Shown: positions 24,101-36,410, counted from the first letter of the stretch. The stretch is 64,000 nucleotides of DNA from Siphonodentalium dalli (GCA_032622095.1 CP136069.1:108092278-108156277); one strand, 5' to 3'. Program-made: numbers and translations. The notes: a model not told the origin generated them from the letters alone.

Positions 24101-24185
24101 GGAAGATTTCCCCTTCCACGATGCGGTTAAACTGTGGGCAGACAGAAAGAATAGGCGATTAAAAGTCCATTCCATGAAAGTGTGA
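21115..24185 (+). pseudogene. hAT transposase (ZNF862-like), split by a MITE and a stop
   Basis: The ATG at 21115 opens a long frame. In order: a lysine-rich N-terminus with two near-repeats (QKEKKRKPVDT / QKEKKRKLPES), a TTF/BED-type zinc finger (WLLYVTDVGMFCEFCRKH...DHEKSNAHK), the first catalytic aspartate in MFDETTD (about 21886), a second in IGTDGAST (about 22118), the CHCAAHKLNL motif, and STRWLS (about 22425). At 22790 a 770-bp MITE interrupts it. The frame resumes at 23563 (SYNKRNIRGK), hits an in-frame TGA at 23964-23966, then shows the hAT C-terminal dimerisation signature ADVERDFSQM and LRNRM, ending at 24185. Without the MITE the phase is kept, so only the TGA is an independent lesion. 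It resembles the transposase lineage behind vertebrate ZNF862-type genes. Confidence 0.9.
22790..23559. mobile_element. TAA-flanked MITE with 11-bp TTCGG phasing
   Basis: The inverted ends AGCCCCGGTTCCATAT and ATATGGAACCGGGGCT are flanked by TAA at 22787-22789 and 23560-23562. A 3-bp TWA duplication is typical of PIF/Harbinger elements. Removing the element plus one TAA restores the transposase phase, which independently confirms the boundaries. The interior is almost wholly made of TTCGG/CCGAA words; at 23219-23295 they recur every 11 bp. The short open frames in it are by-products. Confidence 0.88.
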
Positions 24186-24989
24186 TGTAACTGAAGTTGT
24201 ATAAACAAACATTGTAAATAGACGACACTGTGTATAGTAAAAAGAAGGAAATCACGTGGGAAATATGACATGACGCGATTAGTACTCAGGCGATGATTGG
24301 CACGTGTTCGTGTGACGCTGTTGTTAGTTCTCGCCAAGACAGCCTTTGATATAATGCCGCCGTTTCAGTTTAGTGTACCGGATTAACCTGTTAAATAATT
24401 GGATTTATATAAAGAATATGCAGATGATTCTTATACAGTGTGAGTTACACTGACTTCCAAATTATGTTCGCCCAAATTTAAAATATGAAATGTCCCTATT
24501 TTATGATAATTTGTCAGAGGCCTTGTGGTGTATTTTACACCTGAAATGCAAGGAAAACGCGTTTGCGAGCGCTAATAATCCAATAATCCGATGACCCTCC
24601 CGCCCAGGACTATTTTGGGGATTGGCACATCCATGACTCTACTAGATCAATAGGGCCTTCGTGGGCTTTATTTCAAGGAGCTTCACTTGACTCAATTCTA
24701 CAGAGTGCCGACTGGAGCTGTCCAAATACGTTCATAAAGTTCTACATGAAGAATGTGGAGTCAAATGTAAATGTGTTATTTGATGATACTTGATTATCTA
24801 TTCAAATGTTATTCGAGGATTCGAAAGATGGAGTCCAACTGTATATATGTTCAATGCAGAAACTTAAAAAATAAAAAACAGAACATTCATCTATGTTGTT
24901 CAACAAGAATCAACAGATGAGGCAGATGATGTAGGATGCAAAAGAGAACTACATCTCACCACACAAGTCGCTGCTTTGGAATCAGGAGA

Positions 24990-25355
24990 AATTCTATAGC
25001 GTATACAAGGTAAGTTTATCTCTCGAAATAAAATTTCTAGATTTGGAACAAGTCCAAATTTTATGAGAGAGTAATACTTACCTTGTATACGCCCTTCCCA
25101 CCCTCCTCCCTGGCGATGTAGTTTCTTTTGGATCGCTCCGGCGCCAAAGGAAACTGAAGTAGATCGCCTTCTTTCGAGGGGTAATTCCGGTGTGACGTCA
25201 CGATTGTTAAAAAATTGGATTCGTAAACGAAACGAATCCAGTCACAACCCGGAATGGCGAGCTAGAAGGGCCAAGGCCGATAATTCTATAGCGTATCCAA
25301 GGTAAGTGTTACTCTCTCATAAAATTTGGACTTGTTCCAAATCTAGAAATTTTCT
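24990..25355. repeat. DIRS inverted repeat region (ITR/internal complementary region)
   Basis: A hairpin at 24997-25094 pairs GCGTATACAAGGTAAG with CTTACCTTGTATACGC. A third copy at 25283-25350 (CTATAGCGTATCCAAGGTAAG...) repeats the complement of the second arm through 'aaatttggacttgttccaaat'. Inverted and repeated terminal segments downstream of the recombinase are the expected DIRS right end. AAGGTAAGT in each copy resembles a splice donor. Confidence 0.65.
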
Positions 25356-25419
25356 GGACGTTGTTGAACTTGACGTTTCACAATTGACAGGTCATTTTGA
25401 AAGTCAGATTTATGTTTTA

Positions 25420-26320
25420 GTTAGGGACCTTGTCAAATTACAAGCGGAAATTCCGCCGGAGAACGTAGTTTTATCTCCTCTCTCCGCTCAAAAACTCCAA
25501 TCTCCTGTAAGGTAAATAGCGTAAAACACGCCGGAGTTTTCGATAATTTCATCGGAGTTACAGCGAAGTGTCCGGCGGAGTTTTTGTTACAACGTAACAG
25601 AGTTTTTGTTACGACGTAACGGAGTTTGCGTGACATTGTAGCGGAGTTTTTGTTACATTCATCGGAATTTGCGAAGTTTTACTAGGAAACACACCGCATG
25701 TTTTATTATCAGCCATATATGAATGGCAAAGAAGAATTAATTCAGTCAGTAACTTGCACTGTAGTTTATCTACGATTTATCCCTCTGTTAACATGTTGTT
25801 TGCGTTGTTTTATAATATTAGGTATTGTTTTATTAATTGGCAGTAATAATTAGTGATGGATGCATGCTCAGTTTCGATTCCGATTCGGTACTTTATTATA
25901 TATACACACGTAAATCGTGTCATTTCACTTCACTTTTATCGCATTGAAGTACACTTTATTCGTACCAAAGTACATTTTATTCATCACTGATTGTCAAAGT
26001 ATCTAATATTCTAGCAAGTTTGGTTCACAATCTGCATATTCATCTAGTTATCATTCAATTATCACTAATTGTTTAGTATTTTGTCGGCAAGCCATTGTGC
26101 AATTTCTTCACTATTTATCTATTCGTTACACGATTGGTGGATTCTCTTTAATAAGCTCCGCCCATGGCCTGTCACTCATATTAAACCGGCAGATTCAATC
26201 TTCTCGCTGGGTTGTGTTATTGGGTTAAATGATTTTTTAAATTTCATTTCAACGCAATTGGATTATGCTTCTGTACATTCAATTTAGCCTCCCATAATAT
26301 TTGACTATTTTCTACGGAAG
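25420..26320 (+). repeat. Dispersed repeat R5, uninterrupted copy
   Basis: It matches 51060-51180, 51745-52070 and 52964-53225 (for example 'ttgtcaaattacaagcgg', 'ttaggtattgttt', 'gcattgaagtacacttta', 'attggattatgcttctgtac'). This copy has uninterrupted 'caatctgcatattcatc' at 26029-26045 and so serves as the empty site for the hAT at 52071-52963. Superfamily unknown. Confidence 0.75.
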
Positions 26321-26339
26321 CGTAGAGGCGCCAGATGAA

Positions 26340-26965
26340 TTATATTGGTATCTTGCTGCAGCAAGTTAACTATCTTGCTGCAGCAGGTTAGCTATCTTGC
26401 TGCAGCAAGTTACTATCTTGCTGCAGCAAATTACTATCTTGCTGCAGCAGGTTAGTTATCTTGTTGCAGCAAGTTAGCTATCCTGCTGCAGCAAGTTACT
26501 ATCTTGCTGCAGCAAGTTAGTTATCTTGCAGCAGCAAGTTAGCTATCCTGCTGCAGCAAGTTACTATGCAAGTTACTATCTTGCTGCAGCAAGTTAGCTA
26601 TCTTGCTGCAGCAAATTACTATCTTGCTGCAGCAGGTTAGTTATCTTGTTGCAGCAAGTTAGCTATCCTGCTGCAGCAAGTTACTATCTTGCTGCAGCAA
26701 GTTAGTTATCTTGCTGCAGCAAGTTAGCTATCCTGCTGCAGCAAGTTACTATCTTGCTGCAGCAAGTTAGCTATCTTGCTGCAGCAAGTTAGCTATCTTG
26801 CTGCAGCAGGATAGCTAACTTGCTGCAGCAAGATACTATCTTGCTGCAGCAAGATAACTAACCTGCTGCAGCAAGATAACTAACCTGCTGCAGCAAGATA
26901 GCAACTTGCTGCAGCAAGATAGTAACTTCCTGCAGCAGGATAGTTAACTTGCTGCAGCAAGATAA
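26340..26965. repeat. Palindromic 20-22 bp satellite with orientation switch
   Basis: About 29 units each carry the palindrome TTGCTGCAGCAA separated by spacers. Spacers read AGTTAGCTATC-like until about 26805 and GATAGCTAACT-like afterwards, so the array is itself inverted around about 26810. No function is evident. Confidence 0.9.
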
Positions 26966-27978
26966 CTAACCCATGTTTTTTGACTGAATAACCCCAAAAT
27001 GACTCGTTCCAATCTACATGTCATTGTTAACATCCATGTCAAATTTTAAGATGATCAGACTAAAGGTATGACCTGTAGCCCGTGCTAAAGGATTTAGTCA
27101 TACAAAGAGTAAAATCCAAGATGGCTGCTGGGGGCCATGTTTTTGGGCCGAATAAACCCAAAATTAATCGTTCCCACCTACATGTCAATATTAACATCCA
27201 TGACAAATTTCATGATGACCAGACGAACAATGCGACCTGTGGCCCGTGCTAATGGATTGAATTTTGAAAACAAAGATGGCCACTGGCGGCCATGTTTTTT
27301 AGTCGAATGACCCCAAAATGACTCGTTCCCATCTACATTCCAATTTCAACAGCCATGACAAATTTCATGATTATCAGACTAAAGGTACGACCTGTAGCCC
27401 GTGCTAAAGGATTTAGTCATACAAAGAGTAAAATCCAAGATGGCTGCTGGCGACCATGTTTTTAGCCCAAATAACCCAAAAATGACTCGTTCCCATCTAC
27501 ATGTTATTGTTAACATCCATGACAAATTTTATGATGATCTGACCAAAGGTACGACCTGTAGCCCGTGCTAAAGGATTTAGTCATGCAAAGAGTAAAATCG
27601 AAGATGGCTGCTGGCGGCCATGTTTTTTGGCCAAATGACCCCAAAATTACTCGTTCCCATCTACATGTCAATATTAACATCCATGACAAATTTCATGACG
27701 ATCAGACCAACAGTACGGCCTGTAGCCCGTGCTAATGGATTGAATTTTGAAATCTAAGATGGCCGCTGGCCACCATGTTTTTCTTCCGAATGACCCCAAA
27801 ATGAATCATTCCGGTACAAATGTTGATGTCAACAGCTATGACAAATTTCATAATGATCCGATCAAAGGTACGACCTGTAGCCTCTATTGTTGACGCCTCA
27901 CGCACACATGCACACACGGACGACGGACGACAAAGCCATGGCAATAGCTCAAACTTTACAAAGTAAAGTTGAGCTAAC
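26966..27978 (+). mobile_element. Pearl-like element, family B (left end lost)
   Basis: Six units of about 165 bp, then GACGG/CACA-rich tract (27895-27935) and the terminal hairpin TAGCTCAAAC...GTTGAGCTAA ending at 27978. The left terminus is missing: the array abuts the palindromic satellite directly. Confidence 0.8.
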
Positions 27979-30900
27979 AATATATATTTTCTTCTTGAAA
28001 CTATTCTTTTTTGGTTGTTCAGTTTTCCCCATATATAACAATTTCTGTGGTAAGCGTACTGGATTTTACTATGCACAAAGAGTTTGTCCATCAATTTTTA
28101 CATTATCACGTGTGACATCATCCTTCACTATCACTGGTGATTTTTTTCTTCTTGGAAAAACTTTTTCCTGTGTTCAAAAACACTGTTTCCTCATGTCATT
28201 TCTTAGGAATTTAAAAATAATTTACAATAATTTAGTTTTGGTGATTGTTTCAAAGGAATTATTATGAATGTCAGGATAACTTTTCATGGTATTAGTATTA
28301 ATAAATACACGAAATATTTAATGTATATAGTTTATATCAATTTTATAATTATATGGACAATAATCGCTCTTTATTGATCCATGCTGTTGAATAAATTGTA
28401 GGGTAAATTTATTTCTATATGGTAAATGGACGCCTACATGTGTTTCAAAGACTGGCATATATATATACTTGAAAAAACTATGTATATTATAACACGCAGT
28501 TATGGCACAGGTCAATTCCGCCTGTTCAACTTTTAACATTCCTTGCCGACGTCAATTTTGTGAACCCAAGTATACAAACGATAATAATCATACACACAGC
28601 AGCAGTCACAAATTCCCACAAAGTCAGTCGTGCGTGATTCATATAAATAGACAACTGGTGACATAATAATTTCTCTTTTGATGTAGCTGTGTGTTGTTGG
28701 TCGTTAAAACAAAATTAGTTGCAAAGATCATATTCCTGTTTATGAATTTCATGCTGGGGAAATTTCTAAATTTTTTAATGTCATTACGTTCCCATGTGGT
28801 TATACATTTCAATAATTTACATTAGCCATAGAGATCAGTTCAAGTTGGTTGCATCATTTTTCCCATTTTGAGGTTTAATCCATGGCAACTTTTCCATGTG
28901 GTCATTTTCCCGCCAAATCCGTTCCTGATGATGTTTACATAATACATGTATATGCATTATTAGTTTTAATATATGCATGTTTTCTATTTTGTAGAAGCGC
29001 AGTTATGATATTTCATGAATATATGTTTGGTCAAATATTAAATTTAGCAATCTAAAAAAATATAACAATTAAATATATTTTTTTAATTTAAATTTTGATG
29101 TTAAATAGAGCAAAAAGATCAATTTAAAAACATTCAAAAATCAAATTAAACAAAAATAGTGTTTTTTTTCATTTAAAAAAAAATCAAAGTGTTTAAACTA
29201 TCAATATGTATAAGCAAAGTGCACCAAGGAGAGTGTTTCATCTAACATAATCACAAACGCTGATAAATCAATTCAACTATTTCTGCAGATTCCTTGTCTC
29301 CTAGCAACCGTAAGCTCATTCCACCAGTGAATATTTGTGGAAAGTCTACAGCTGACTCTGGAGTGACCACCGGCACGGGACGTGTTACGTAACATTATGC
29401 ATGGTGGATTGGAACTGTTTTGTAATTGCTAATTGATTTGTCCATATACGAAACGTTATATATATGAACGATTTTACTTTGGAATCATGACTGACTAATT
29501 TCGTGGTATGAAATTGAGACGTCGCAGGTTAAAATCCGATGAAAAATTGCTTAAACACGAACAATATTTTAAATATTCGCAAGTTGAAGATCGGCTTCAA
29601 CGCGTTCGAGTCAACAGCTACGAGGTGTTGCCGTGTTGGTGAACGTATCAACTGATTTTATAATTTTCTTTGCCAACACGTCGATACACGACATGATCGT
29701 AGAAAAAGTTATATTTGTGATTGAAATAATTGCTCAAACATAGTCGGGTTGACTACAGCTCTTAATTCATAGTACGGCGATATATGAATTGATAAAAATT
29801 ATTTCCGTTGATAAATTGCATATTAAAATTAAATAAGTGACATAACCACTCTATACAAATCATAATTAGACAACAATGAGCTCGTAATGTAATATTCTAG
29901 TATTTATACACAGAGTATATATACATCCACCGATATGCAGGGGCAGGTGCAGGGAAATGTAGTGCAGCAGTGTTGGGTTAATTATCAGGCGGCATGCTTG
30001 AGAAAAGACACATTCAAAACACCCATCAGTGAGAGACACAATGTTGTAAAATCGGTCCTTGATGTTGCTACGTCACTGAGCACGTGCGGGTCCGTGATTA
30101 TTGTCGGGCGGCATTGTTTGATCTTTTCCTGCGACGCTTGGTGATCGCATGCATTTGCTGTAGTGGGCAGTTCACAGTACAACATATTTTTACATATTCT
30201 TATCTAATCACGATTCGGATGAAACACATGTATGCAATTGGAATGGGGAATATATCCCTCTTTATATGTCTGTTTCAAGTTGGCTCGAGCAAGATAATTA
30301 TGCGATCGCCAAATTTCACCGACACAAAAAAATCTGATAATCTGAGTCCCGCCAGAGTATATGACGCTGATTAAATTGAAAGTGTCTGTTGCAAATAAAG
30401 CATACTGAATTCCAAGATGATTTAAATTGTTTTGTGTGTTCACGAATCACTTGGTAAGACAATCAGTCGCACATTTTGGCATTTGGCTCACACTATAATT
30501 ATTGTGTATTGGCAATACAGTTCAAGGTACACAAACATGAACGGATGTATGTCGAGTTCTCAGATACTAATAAATATATTATGATAAATATTTTTGTAAG
30601 CATCTTGGACAGAGAATAAATAAAGACACACTGTGTGGTGGTATGTTTAGTTCTTTATACCGGATTTTGTTATCGCGTTGGAGTTGAATGGAGTTGTGCC
30701 GGCATATTTGGAATTGAATTTGAAGATTCTCTGTTTCCTTGGCTTATCTGTGGTCTCGTTTATTCTGTAAAATTCCGCCGAACAATTCGCTATCCAAATG
30801 TTCTAACTGATTTATGTACGAAAAGACTTGGAAGTATGTCTGAATATAGATCCGAGCATATTATCACCCAATTGCACGCGCCCGCTGAAAGCGGCGACTT

Positions 30901-31080
30901 CAAGGAATTACGTGGGGACGTCAACCATTGAAGACGCTAGTACTCTAAAATAAATTTAGTTTCACGCGATGAATGAATGTAAGATCAGTTTCTTAATATA
31001 TTAACGCAAATTATAGGCCAACTTGAACAAGACAGAACGAAAAAGGTACACAGCCTTGAGTCTCCAAAAAAATAAATATA
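27979..31080. other. Intronic sequence, no gene supported
   Basis: Three kilobases with several open frames of 60-126 codons but no recognisable domain, no convincing exon signals and no repeat termini that I could pair. A GC-richer island with CpG sits at 30860-30920. Confidence 0.45.
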
Positions 31081-31084
31081 TATT

Positions 31085-31345
31085 CTTATCGGCAGATTAT
31101 TCGATCGCGGTTGACACGAGGAATGACTGCGGTGTAAGGCGGTCACGGAAACTACTACCGCGGTGTACGTCGGTAACAGACTCGATTACCACGGTGTACT
31201 TCCAACACGACCGCGGTCAGATACCACGGGTCACCGCGAATGGGCGGTGTACTACCACATGACCGCAGTGTACTACCGCATGACCGCGGTGTACTACCGC
31301 ATGACCGCGGTGTAGTAGCGGTATGACCGCATTCATGACCGGCCC
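31085..31345. repeat. Minisatellite of palindromic GCGGTGTACTACCGC units
   Basis: Units of about 20-21 bp reading ATGACCGCGGTGTACTACCGC are regular at 31245-31330 and degenerate at 31085-31245. Each unit holds an inverted GCGGT...ACCGC pair and CCGCGG. Confidence 0.8.
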
Positions 31346-31929
31346 ATAACCTCGTTAAAGGGGTCGATTAATTAGAGCATAGCTGTAACTGGGTCAAGTT
31401 CGAACATTAGGTGCATGAGGTTCTCGGAGGGGTAAACATTTTTGTCAGCACTGATTATTTTGTTCTTGTGGGATTACTAAAGTTCATATTCACTGCACAT
31501 TATCACTTAGGCCAAAAAAAAAGATGTTTCTTCCCGCTAACATGACCGACCCTATTTAAAAGCGCCGAGTCTAAACTTTTTATTGCGATCGAAAAAGAAA
31601 AAAAAGTAAAATTTTTATTGAAACAGTCAGATGATTTTACATACAGAATTAATGGTTTTACATGTTGGATACAATAGATAATATTCATCTAATACATATA
31701 TTCAGGCATACACTCCTTCACACGCTCACACTTGCACTCTTACTTACATCAACAGGCATCAAGTGGCTCCAAACAGGCGATCGGACAATCTGTTATATTG
31801 TAATTGAAAGCATGATATACAACAGAGAATGATTTGAAGTTTTAAGTATACATATATATATGTTATTTTTATTTTTTGTTTGGTTTATCATGACACTCAA
31901 CTGCAGGGTGACTATCTATATCTATATTT

Positions 31930-34692
31930 GTGAATGTCTGTCTGTGTTCTATAGAAATTCACAGGGTACCATCTAGATGATGCCAAAGGGGTCTACTAGG
32001 AGTAGCTTTTTACGAGAAAGATAATGGTCGGGGTTAGAATTTTATAAAGTGACGCCGTTGTTGTCAGGGGCAGAAAAGGGGGAGGGGCAAAAAAAAAATT
32101 GTCGCTGATTGCCACCAAACTTATATATAATCATCCCCATAATATGAGGAATCTAATGGCGTGGTTTAAATATGGCAAAAGTCGCGCAGTTCGCGTCAGG
32201 GGTGCCCGGAAGGGGGAGGCAGATATTTTTTCTGTCGCCGATTGCCACAAAACTTACATATAATCATCCCCATGATATGAAGAATCCAACGGTGTGGTTT
32301 AAATATGTCAAAAGTGGCGTCGTTTGAGTCAGGGATGAACGGAAGGGGAGAGGGGCACCAAAATTGATCAAACTAATTTTAGCGCCTATTTCCACCAAAT
32401 TGATATATATTCTTCTTCATGATACAAGGAATCTAATTGTGCGATTTAACAACGCCAAATTGTTGTTTTTGGATGAGAGATTGGGAGGGGTGGGCACTAA
32501 ATTTGATAATAAGTCGCCGATTGCCACCACACTTATACAAAATCACCCCCATGGTATGAGGAGTCTAATGGTGTGGCTTTTATCTGTCAAATGTGGCCTC
32601 ATTCCAGTCAGCGTTGCATTGAAAGGGACAGGGGCACCAAAATTGATGCACAATTTTTTTAGCGCCAATTTCCACCAAATTGATACATGTTCTTATCCAT
32701 GATACGAGGAATCTAATCGTGATTTAAAGACGCCATAGTGGTGCTGTTTGGGTGAGAGATGGAGAGGGGAGGGATTTGCACCAAATTTGATAAAAAAAAT
32801 TGTTTAGTCGCCGATTATCACCAAACTTATAAACAATCATCTCCATGATATCAGGAGTGTAATCGTGAGGTTTAAGGATGTCACAAGTGGGGCCATTCGA
32901 GTCAGTGGTGTATAGAGATGAGAGGGACACAAAAAATTATATCTATATGTTTAGTGCCGATTTCCACCAGATTAATACATATTCTTCTCTGTGATACGAG
33001 GAATCTTATCTTGTGGTTTAGATACACCAAATTGGTGCCCTATGGGTGAGAGATATGGGGACCTTAAATTTGATACGAATTTGTATACTCGCCAATTTTC
33101 ACCAATTTCATATATATGCATCTCTAATGAGTCTTAGTGTGTGCAGCTTGAGTCCGAAATAGGGACGGGAGGGTCACCAAAACTGATACAAAATATTTTT
33201 AGTACCAATTACCATCAAATTCAGACACGTTCTTCTCAAATGATACAAGAAATTAAATCGTGCTGTCTGTCTGTCTTTTTGTCTGTCTGTGTGCGTTCTA
33301 TATATAACTTCACGCGGTACAATCGAGATGGCACCAAGGCGTTTTTACAAGGAAGATAATGGTGCAGGTTAAAATTTTCTAAAATGATGCTGTTGGTGGG
33401 AGGGGAAATTAAAAAAATATGGTGAAATAGTTTTGTCGCTGATTTCCACCAAACGAATACATAATCACCTTCGCAATATGGCGTTGTTGGAGTCAGCGTT
33501 GCATCAACAATTGATTTAATAAAACAAATTCCACCAAATTCATACATGTTTTTCTCTAATGATATACCATGACTTAAATCACATTAGGTGTCGTTTGCGT
33601 CATGGATGTGAGCGGATATGCACTATCATTGATAAGATTGCTATTCGCCGATATCCACATATAAGTTATATACAGTCACCAGGCCATCTCCATATCATTT
33701 TAAGTAGTTGGGCGTTCACATTTCACAATCCCGACATATGGTGACCCACATAAGTCACTTGAACAATTATATCTTCTTAACAGTCATATTCATATGGGAA
33801 TGGCAATCAAGGCATTCACACAACGAGCTAGAAAAAAGAGATAACTAGAAGAAGCATTAAACGTATATTTATCATTCTATTGAAGAGATACATATATTCG
33901 TGCAAACTGAGAGACCTCGAACCATCAGAGGATTGCATATATATAATAACAAAATTTAGTCTGTTCCATTCAATACAGTTTCCACAAAAAGTTATAATTT
34001 GTCAAGAGATATGGAAGGCCTGTTCAAAAATAGTGTGCAGTCAAATATAGTTTCTTCTGATATACAAGAAAATGCAGTTAGTAGCACAAGACTTTTCAGG
34101 ATCATACCAATACTGACATCTGACAAGGGTTTTAGAACAGACTCATCGACTGACATAAACAACTCAAAATCTCGCTCTGTGCCTGGCACATGTAGCTGAT
34201 ATATAGGCGCAGCAACATTTCGTTTAAACTAAGACTATTTAGCCAATATATAGCACCATCAACAGAGGAGCACCTGGAAATTTCTTTGAAACATCTGTAT
34301 CTTAATGGAGATATGATAGCCAGGTGTCCTCGAGATCTTAGTCCAACCCACTAGATTGATTGATACATCTCAATATGTAAAACCCAATTATCATCTTTTA
34401 TCGAACTAATGTGTTTATGATGTTCATGTATCATATTATAAAGTCTAATGTATACGCAGTTGTAAATAAATAAATACTTCATTATTGGTGGAACGGATTA
34501 ATCGCGATAAACAGAATGACAATTGACAAGGTGAGCCACTACTTATATTCCATGACTGTAATAATCATGTTTTGTGATGCTATTTGAATATACAATTTAT
34601 GAGAAAATGTATAACACTTTAAGCAAGAGCATTCTCTATTCCCAACAAATATCCACAGCATACATTAACCTGGGCAACGCCGGGTAACCCTG
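31930..34692 (+). repeat. Family H repeat block ('gccgattgccaccaaactta' units)
   Basis: Tandem units of about 130-150 bp share 'gccgattgccaccaaactta', 'aatcatcccca' and 'gaggaatctaat'. GTCT-rich leaders followed by 'ttcacagggtacca' or 'ttcacgcggtaca' occur twice (about 31935 and 33262). The block ends with GGGCAACGCCGGGTAACCCTGCTAGT at 34671-34696, a terminus widespread in invertebrate repeats. No protein gene is supported. Confidence 0.7.
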
Positions 34693-34817
34693 CTAGTAAT
34701 TACTATAATTGAAGAGAGTAAGAGGTAGAATGGAAACATAATTTTTAAAGGAAAATGCGCGATTCTGATGAGTATAAAAAATAATGGTATCTGTGAATGT
34801 TTGACGCATTTAACATA

Positions 34818-36365
34818 CCTTATTCGTATTTAAATATGTGCAGTACTATTTTTCGCGCACAGAAAACTGAGCGAAAAATAGTACGACTCTGAATTTAAAA
34901 TATACTACAGGGAAAACTAGAGGTGTGACTGTCCCAATGGGACTAAGGATACCCCCCGTGTTATTAAAATACTAAGATGTTTCACATGTCAGTAAACATT
35001 TAGTTAAAATAACTAGAGGTGTGACTGTCTCAATGGGACTACGGATACCCCCCTGTTTTAAAAATACTAAGATGTTTCACATGTCAGTAAACATTTAGTT
35101 AAAATAATAAAATAACAGTTTCCATTGCAGGTGTACAACCATAACCCTAATCTTAAACCTATTGACCAAAAAATGTAGGAATAAAAGCTTGGACAAAATT
35201 ATGTACATGTCGAAAAAGGGGAATAACTCCACACAAAATATGTCGGACAGACGTCATAATCGCAGGTGCACAGGTTCCCATGGTACTAAATATCAGCGCC
35301 AAGATTAAAAAACATTGACCGAAAAATGTAGGAATAAAAGCTCCGACAAAATTATGCATGTTGCAAAAAAAGTTTCTAAGTCGAAAAAGGGGGATAACTC
35401 CACCAAAAAATGTTGGACAGACGTCATAATCGCAGGTGCACAAGTTCCCATCGTACTAAATATCTGTGCCACGTTTTTTAAAAATTGACCGAAAAATGTA
35501 GGAATAAAAGCTCGGACAAAAGTATACATGTTGCGAAAATTTTCTAAGTCGAAAAAGGGGGGATAACTCCAGCAAAAAAAGTCCGATAGACGTCATAATC
35601 GCAGGTGCACAGGTTCCCATGGTGGTTGATGTCTGTGCCAAGTTTCACGGAAATTGATCAAAAAACGACTGAGAAAATACTCCGGACAAATTTGTGTCCA
35701 CGGACGGACGACGGACAGACAAGCCGACTCCAGTATACCCCCCCTAACTTCGTTGCGGGGGGTATAACAAGAGAGTTATGTTGATAAGTTACATACATTA
35801 CGAAATGTTGGACACTGAATAGACAATTACGCCTATACATATAATATCAAACAATTCAAAACCATTATTAAATGCCAAGCGACATACAAATCATGGTAAC
35901 ATCGACGATGTTGAATTGCTTGTAAGAAATGAACATATTGTAGATTGCATTTGCATGAAAGCACACACCTCCCCATTCACCAGCCTGGAGTGACACCGTG
36001 GCCATACAGACTGAGTTAGCCTTGTCATCACAATCCGAAACAAAGTGTTGATTTTTCTGCTATCAGTTGCCTTGATGTCCAGTCCATAACTATTTCAATA
36101 TCAAAATCATTATTTGGAGCATATGAACATCCATCATCGCAACAAATTGATGGTGTATTTATGTTTTACAAAATGTAAATACTAAATAGACTGTGATCGT
36201 GTTTAATACACATATATATCTTCAGAAACGACTGAGAACTGAAACTGTCACCAGATCCAAGACTTTTACGAAAATAGTTTTGTCAGTTTTAAATTCGCGC
36301 AGATGGGTGCGCGAATTTAAAACTGAGCAAAAAATAGTACTGCGCGAATTTAAATATGAGTAAGG
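34818..36365. mobile_element. TA-flanked TIR element (1548 bp)
   Basis: Left CCTTATTCGTATTTAAATAT and right ATTTAAATATGAGTAAGG are inverted repeats extended by GCAGTACTATTTTT on each side, about 38 bp in all. TA lies immediately outside both ends (34816-34817 and 36366-36367), consistent with a Tc1/mariner-type MITE. A family F array is nested inside (34916-35768). A second inner inverted pair 'aattcgcgc...gcgcgaatt' lies at 36290-36316. No transposase. Confidence 0.75.
34916..35768 (+). repeat. Pearl-like element, family F, nested
   Basis: Starts AACTAGAGGTGTGACTGT followed by GGATACCCCCC, with a 95-bp tandem duplication of that start. It then has units containing 'cataatcgcaggtgcacag' and 'aaaaatgtaggaataaaagct', the microsatellite CGGACGGACGACGGACAGAC, and the terminal hairpin TATACCCCCCC...GGGGGGTATA (35733-35766). 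A second copy is at 42572-43174. Confidence 0.8.
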
Positions 36366-36410
36366 TAGATAAAAGCAGGATGGCCGCTTCAGGTGGAAAT
36401 ACCTACATAC

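Larger units (their letters stand above)
20749..24635 (+). mobile_element. hAT transposon (3887 bp) inside the DIRS recombinase
   Basis: The left end CAGGGATGTGC (20749) and right end GCACATCCATG (24625-24635) are imperfect inverted repeats. The right flank ACTCTACT (24636-24643) is the 8-bp target duplication; the left flank ACTCTA (20743-20748) is the same sequence lacking the final CT. The target codons of the recombinase confirm the original site. Inside are a transposase gene and a second-level MITE. Confidence 0.88.
19860..24793 (+). pseudogene. DIRS-like tyrosine recombinase, split by hAT insertion
   Basis: The left part (about 19860-20748) has the core-binding region (ISEQARNLLSASWRAGTKQDY, then FIRFRSWCSEQ) and the first catalytic arginine context (AITSYRRCSDFKAM). 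It stops at KGHS. The reading resumes at 24636 with STRSIGPSWALFQGAS and ADWSCPNTFIKFY, supplying the HxxR and terminal tyrosine motifs, and ends with TGA at 24791-24793. The 20749-24635 interval is a separate hAT transposon. Apart from that insertion the catalytic set (R, HxxR, Y) appears present. DIRS elements use this recombinase instead of an integrase to insert circular DNA. Confidence 0.88.

Noticed and set aside
26340-26965. CRISPR-like regular array
   Set aside because: Spacers are near-identical and the repeat is a palindromic satellite in a eukaryotic intron.
29440-29560. tRNA/SINE-like B-box ('cgcaggttaaaatcc')
   Set aside because: No A box at the right distance and no cloverleaf could be drawn.
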